Source: Perkinsus olseni (Eukaryota > Perkinsozoa > Perkinsida > Perkinsidae). Taken from it: a DNA stretch of 63,109 nt. The stretch lies in contig JABANP010000298.1 of NCBI GenBank assembly GCA_013115135.1, positions 1-63,109 of the forward strand. The letters are read 5' to 3'. The translations under genes were made by a program, and so were the position numbers. The notes beneath the pieces were generated by a model. The model was not told the DNA's origin, made no database searches, and saw only the letters and a list, made by a program, of their open reading frames with translations. Numbering within the stretch: the first letter of the stretch is position 1; the number at the start of each line of letters is the position of its first letter. Shown here piece by piece: positions 59,501-63,109 of the stretch.

Positions 59501-61113
59501 TGTGGATGTACCTGCCCATATTCCCTCTACCACTCGGGAGAGGCCGCGTCCGATGGTGACATCAGAGCTGCCACGCTGAGAGGGACCAGCCCCCTCGATC
59601 AAGGCCGAGCCCTCTAATGCAGCCAGCAGGTGTGTTACATCTGCGTCTGTGTGTAGTACTCGAAGAGCTTATCATCATACGGGGACTTCAAGGTATCTAG
59701 AGCTATCATAATCGACAACGACCCTCCCGCCTTCTACTGGCGTATGTCCGCGTTTCCTGCTTCTTCCCCTGACACTCTTTGGTCACTGGTCCCTCGGGTG
59801 GCGTGAACCTGCCACCGGCTTCTAAAGACTCACGGCATACCAAACTGTACAGAGATGAGAGTACCACACCAGAGCTACCATCCGCCGAGGCAAGACGAGG
59901 CACCCCTACAGTCGGTCGATTTTGCTGTCGATATCCCTCATGTTGGCCTCGGGGACACACCACAAGAGCAGCTGCTCCCCATCAGATGACCATAGGTACG
60001 GGCATGCTCCCGTTACAGCGTTGAGACGGAGGCCCTCGGCAACACGACTCTGATGACGAGGTAAGAATTATGGTCTCCGAGCGGCGAAGTGGCGGAAGAA
60101 CCCACAGCTTGGCCATTGAGGGCATCGATGATGTAAAGGCTTGTAGTAGAAGAGGCATCATCTGATGCAGGATGGGAGTGGCGTTGACAATAAGCCGCGA
60201 GTGAAGGCACCTCTCACTGTAATGGCCAGTCTGTCCCCTCGACCAGACCACTTCACGAAGGCATACTTGATACCCTCACCAGACGGCAAGCCCGATATCA
60301 TAGTGGGAGCTGAGCAATACGGCACTGGAAGGACAGAGCTGCTGAGGACGGGAGGTACCGTTGGTGGTGTCGTCATCGTCATCCAGGCACTTGATCTCAG
60401 GACCGATCCAATCGTACCAAGTGAGGGAGGTTGGCATCCGCGTGGCAGCGTCGAAGTCTAGACCACCAAGCCTATGCTTGGTGTTGGCCTCGATGCAAAC
60501 GTCGGCTAGGGTTGTCTAGGGCAGGAGGGAGGACGTCAAGGATGCAGAAGCAGAAGAATTCAATAGTAGCAGTAGCTGCTATATAGTGCCGAGACGCTCC
60601 GACAGGTACTTACTACTGATGGCGTTACTCCCTACTTACGAAAGACGTCCGTCGACCGTACTCAATGAAAAAGCGACTCCCACTAGGGTTCACAGGGGCC
60701 AACGAGAACACTGGATCCGGCGGGGTCAAGACCAGCTCTTCTAAGGGTGCGCCGGGGCGTTTGAAGCCTCCTGTCTTCACCGACTGACGAGCCGACTCGC
60801 AGAATGCAACTGAGAGACGCCCGAACTAGCAGCCAGCCGGGCTGGCCCGGCCCTAAGGCGATGCCACTGCTCTTAAAGCCCTGCGTGATTTATCCGCGCT
60901 TCATATCGAATTCTCATCTCCCACATCGCCCTTCACCGAAGAAGGAGCTGCCCTATTACCATGGCTATTGCTGGTGGTGCTTTGCCCCCGCGTAGCTCGT
61001 ACGGTGAGCACAGCCGATGATAGGCCCAGGACGCCTCCAGCCACCCTCCTAGACGATGCTGCTGTGAACCTCTCTCGAAGCAAGCGAGCTGCCGTGACTA
61101 CCGCAGCCGACAT
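56565..61113 (-). CDS. S9 serine peptidase of the glutamyl endopeptidase (CGEP) type, apparent frame break near catalytic His
   Basis: Large multi-exon prolyl-oligopeptidase-family gene. The proposed start at 61113 has an Arg/Ala/Ser-rich leader (MSAAVVTAARLLRERFTAAS), like an organelle presequence. Beta-propeller exons include LVLTPPDPVFSLAPVNPSGS (about 60710), YAFVKWSGRGDRLAITVR (about 60250) and WRFKDKSHRVWMRPHGIQPS (about 58640). The hydrolase part has SMPIIGDGDTANDTFIEQLV (about 57390), the nucleophile elbow AVGGHSYGGFM (about 57210) and LLLIHGQNDANSGTAPLQSE (acid region, about 56870). LPEGGHHYKTMEGVMHATWE carries the His but needs one base to be skipped near 56770. The pattern follows plant chloroplast glutamyl endopeptidase. 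Several internal exon edges are not resolved. It shares its strand with uL24m and PIG-C on either side. Confidence 0.75.
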
Positions 61114-61295
61114 GGATTCGCCGCAAGGACAGAAGATTCCACCGCTAGCGCGCCGCGAAGATTCTATGACCAGCTGCCCCCGTTATGTCTCTCCACTAGC
61201 ACCCAATGCACTCCCTTCCACAAAGAAAACTCATCTAATGATACAGATATGGTGCATCCAATGGTACACGATGAATGTTGATAATGGTAAACGTA

Positions 61296-62176
61296 CTAGG
61301 CGCTGATAGACCGAAGCTTGTGCGGCGTCGACTGCTTGCGGCTGCTGCCTGACTTCACCTGAGCCAAGCGGTGGGGTCATGAAGATGCTGGCAGAACCTA
61401 CTATGGCGATATCCCAGGGCCCTCTCATCTCGGTCTTATAGCACTGGCTCTTTATAAGAAGATACGGACAAGCAAAGCACATCTGACGACCGAGTCAGCT
61501 GAATTCGTGTTTCGCTCCACTTTTTTCCTACCATAGCGATGAGGGCCTGGAAGGCTATCGCACCGAACTTGCTGTGCATCCAGAGGCCCAGTGTCGCCAC
61601 GAAGCAGATCCCGGGCGTGAGAACCTGCGAGTGGAGTTAGCACTACACAGAGGGCATTGAGACCTCGCTCACTTTCGTATAAACGTTACGGCTGTTGTCA
61701 TACACCCACTTGAAGGCAAAGGGGACAAACGCGAAGGCAAGCATGGCGAAAAAGGCAAAGGCAAAGACATAGTCTGGTGTACCTAGACAGTGCGGTAGGA
61801 ATGCCAGCTCGACCCTCGGGCTCTCTTACGTAGTCTAGATGCAAGTATGATGGCGGCAAACATAGCAGCGTTGAGGCCAACTGTTGAGTCGACCAGCCAT
61901 GCCTTTCGTAATGCTAGGGACTTGCTAATCTGAGTCGGGAGGCTCTGTGAATGGCAAGACAGCCTTTTGAGATACTACCAGAGCACTACTCGGGACAGGG
62001 CGATAGACGAAGGCGTAGTCGTGTATGAGGGCATGGATCTGAGAAGCCTGGCGCGAAGGGAGACGAGTATCGAGGTGATAGTACCACGAGTAGGATAACA
62101 GCAACAGCTATGATAGTATCCTCACTCCAGGAGGAAGTAAGAGTCTGTAATATCGGACTGAGAACCCATAATGTAC
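61296..62176 (-). CDS. PIGC: PIG-C/GPI2-like subunit of GPI-GlcNAc transferase (5' end not found)
   Basis: ER membrane subunit of the enzyme that adds GlcNAc to phosphatidylinositol, the first step of GPI-anchor synthesis. Exons read on the minus strand: LWVLSPILQTLTSSWSEDTI, then AVAVILLV; IHALIHDYAFVYRPVPSSAL; LVDSTVGLNAAMFAAIILAS with RLR; DYVFAFAFFAMLAFAFVPFA; VLTPGICFVATLGLWMHSKF; CPYLLIKSQCYKTEMRGPWD with IAI; and a basic tail ending RSISA at 61296. The LSP(V/I)LxTLT, SLN-type and GPWD signatures match PIG-C in the right order, and hydrophobic helices alternate as expected. All joins use short GT-AG introns. The N-terminal cytosolic part upstream of 62176 was not identified. Confidence 0.8.
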
Positions 62177-63109
62177 CTTAGCCAGACAGCTGTATCCAAC
62201 GCCACCTACTCTCACGTTCAGCGCTCGGTAGATATTCACAGTACAGGGTAATGCCATTGGGGTCAATTACAATGGGAGATCTTGAATGAGAAGACTTTGC
62301 GAGTATTTTTTGGGAGCTCTTTTTCCCGCATAACCATCTCGTTCTTTTCATCTGGTACCGATGTCAGCGGCAGAGATGGCCTCGGCAGTATTTTCGTTAT
62401 ATCAGCCATTCTATTTCGGGCTCGGTCCCCAACCACCCAGTTCTACTACCGAATACGTGTAGCGCTGACTTAGTATCCTCCCAAAGCCTCTCACGAAGCC
62501 TTATACCCTCGGATACTATTGTAGGAGGGTTCTCCAGTAGGGAATACTCGGGCAACGAGCCTGAAACGTCACTGATGATACAACGTCGACGACGTCGATG
62601 CTACCAAGGTCGTCAACCCCAGCAACGGCGGGGTCTTCGCATTCCTGGCGAACATGGAGGCTCTCAGCTGGTGCAGAGAGAAGCCGAACGCTTCTCGAAT
62701 GAGGTTGATCACTCTGAGGGGTTCTCACTGGTCGAGAGGGGCGTAGTGGCGAGAGAAGATCGTCCTGCGGTCAGACGCTCGATGCGACATACGAATATTG
62801 TCCCATGTATCACTACCTTCAGCCCATGATGCCGTTGCGGCGTATGGATGCAGCGGAAGGCTGCCTCTGCTGCATGGCGTGTCGATCCACCGTGGATGTT
62901 CTTGTAATAAGCAACTTGAAATGCACAAGTCGCCGGAAGACGACGAGAATTAGCCGCCCTTATTACGATTCCGCGTGTTAGACACAACAAGCTGGGCACC
63001 AGCAGCTCGAAGGAGAGCTGATCTGACCAACAGAAACATACTCGACTGTAGCAGCGACGCCGCGACCCTACCTGCAGGAGTAACCCAATAATAGGAGGGC
63101 TACATCGGC
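62177..63109. other. Unassigned right edge
   Basis: About 930 nt with open frames of up to 96 codons on both strands but no recognised motif. It should contain the missing 5' exons and promoter of the PIG-C gene; none could be identified with confidence. Confidence 0.4.

Overview
This window looks like nuclear DNA of a compact-genome alveolate protist, most probably a Perkinsus-type perkinsozoan. That assignment is inferred from gene content and style: many GT-AG introns of about 45-60 nt, closely spaced conserved genes, paired secreted subtilases, and a FAR1-MULE-SWIM transposase with its own introns. No rRNA, spliced-leader or organelle marker was found to prove it.

Layout. 0.2-5.5 kb: two tandem sphingosine-kinase-like lipid kinase genes. 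5.7-11.1 kb: a long unrecognised multi-exon gene with a WW domain and C-terminal leucine-rich repeats; one intron holds a complete tRNA-Leu gene. 11.6-25.9 kb is a conserved housekeeping block: SNF1/AMPK-alpha kinase, PPPDE/DeSI isopeptidase, an ATP-grasp-like protein, phosphomannomutase (minus), an ISD11/LYRM4-like protein, a DNAJC9 orthologue and the ribonucleotide reductase large subunit. 26.7-31.8 kb: two minus-strand subtilases, the first broken, the second intact, with a near-identical 3' tract. 32.6-46.2 kb: a putative 13.6-kb MULE transposon bounded by inverted subterminal CGCCCCTAAAA repeats. It contains a 5.3-kb minisatellite, an intron-bearing transposase with an in-frame 17-fold hexapeptide repeat, and a nested inverted-repeat element carrying a LINE fragment. 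47.07-48.16 kb: a miniature LTR retrotransposon with two apparently identical 160-bp LTRs and a GTGCG target-site duplication. 48.5-50.0 kb: a tRNA cluster with a Tc1-type fragment and tRNA copies whose anticodons have shifted (Leu to Ser, Val to Ile). 50.5-51.6 kb: an F-box/LRR gene (minus). 52.1-55.2 kb: uncertain plus-strand coding. 55.5-62.2 kb: minus-strand genes for mitochondrial uL24, a glutamyl-endopeptidase-type S9 peptidase and PIG-C.

The genes are mostly independent housekeeping functions rather than one pathway. PMM and PIG-C both feed glycan/GPI synthesis but are 42 kb apart. The most unusual signals are the tRNA anticodon shifts, three apparent +1 frame breaks at conserved motifs of otherwise good genes, and the repeat-laden MULE. 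Exon boundaries come from reading splice signals and protein-family patterns by eye, so gene ends are more reliable than every internal junction.
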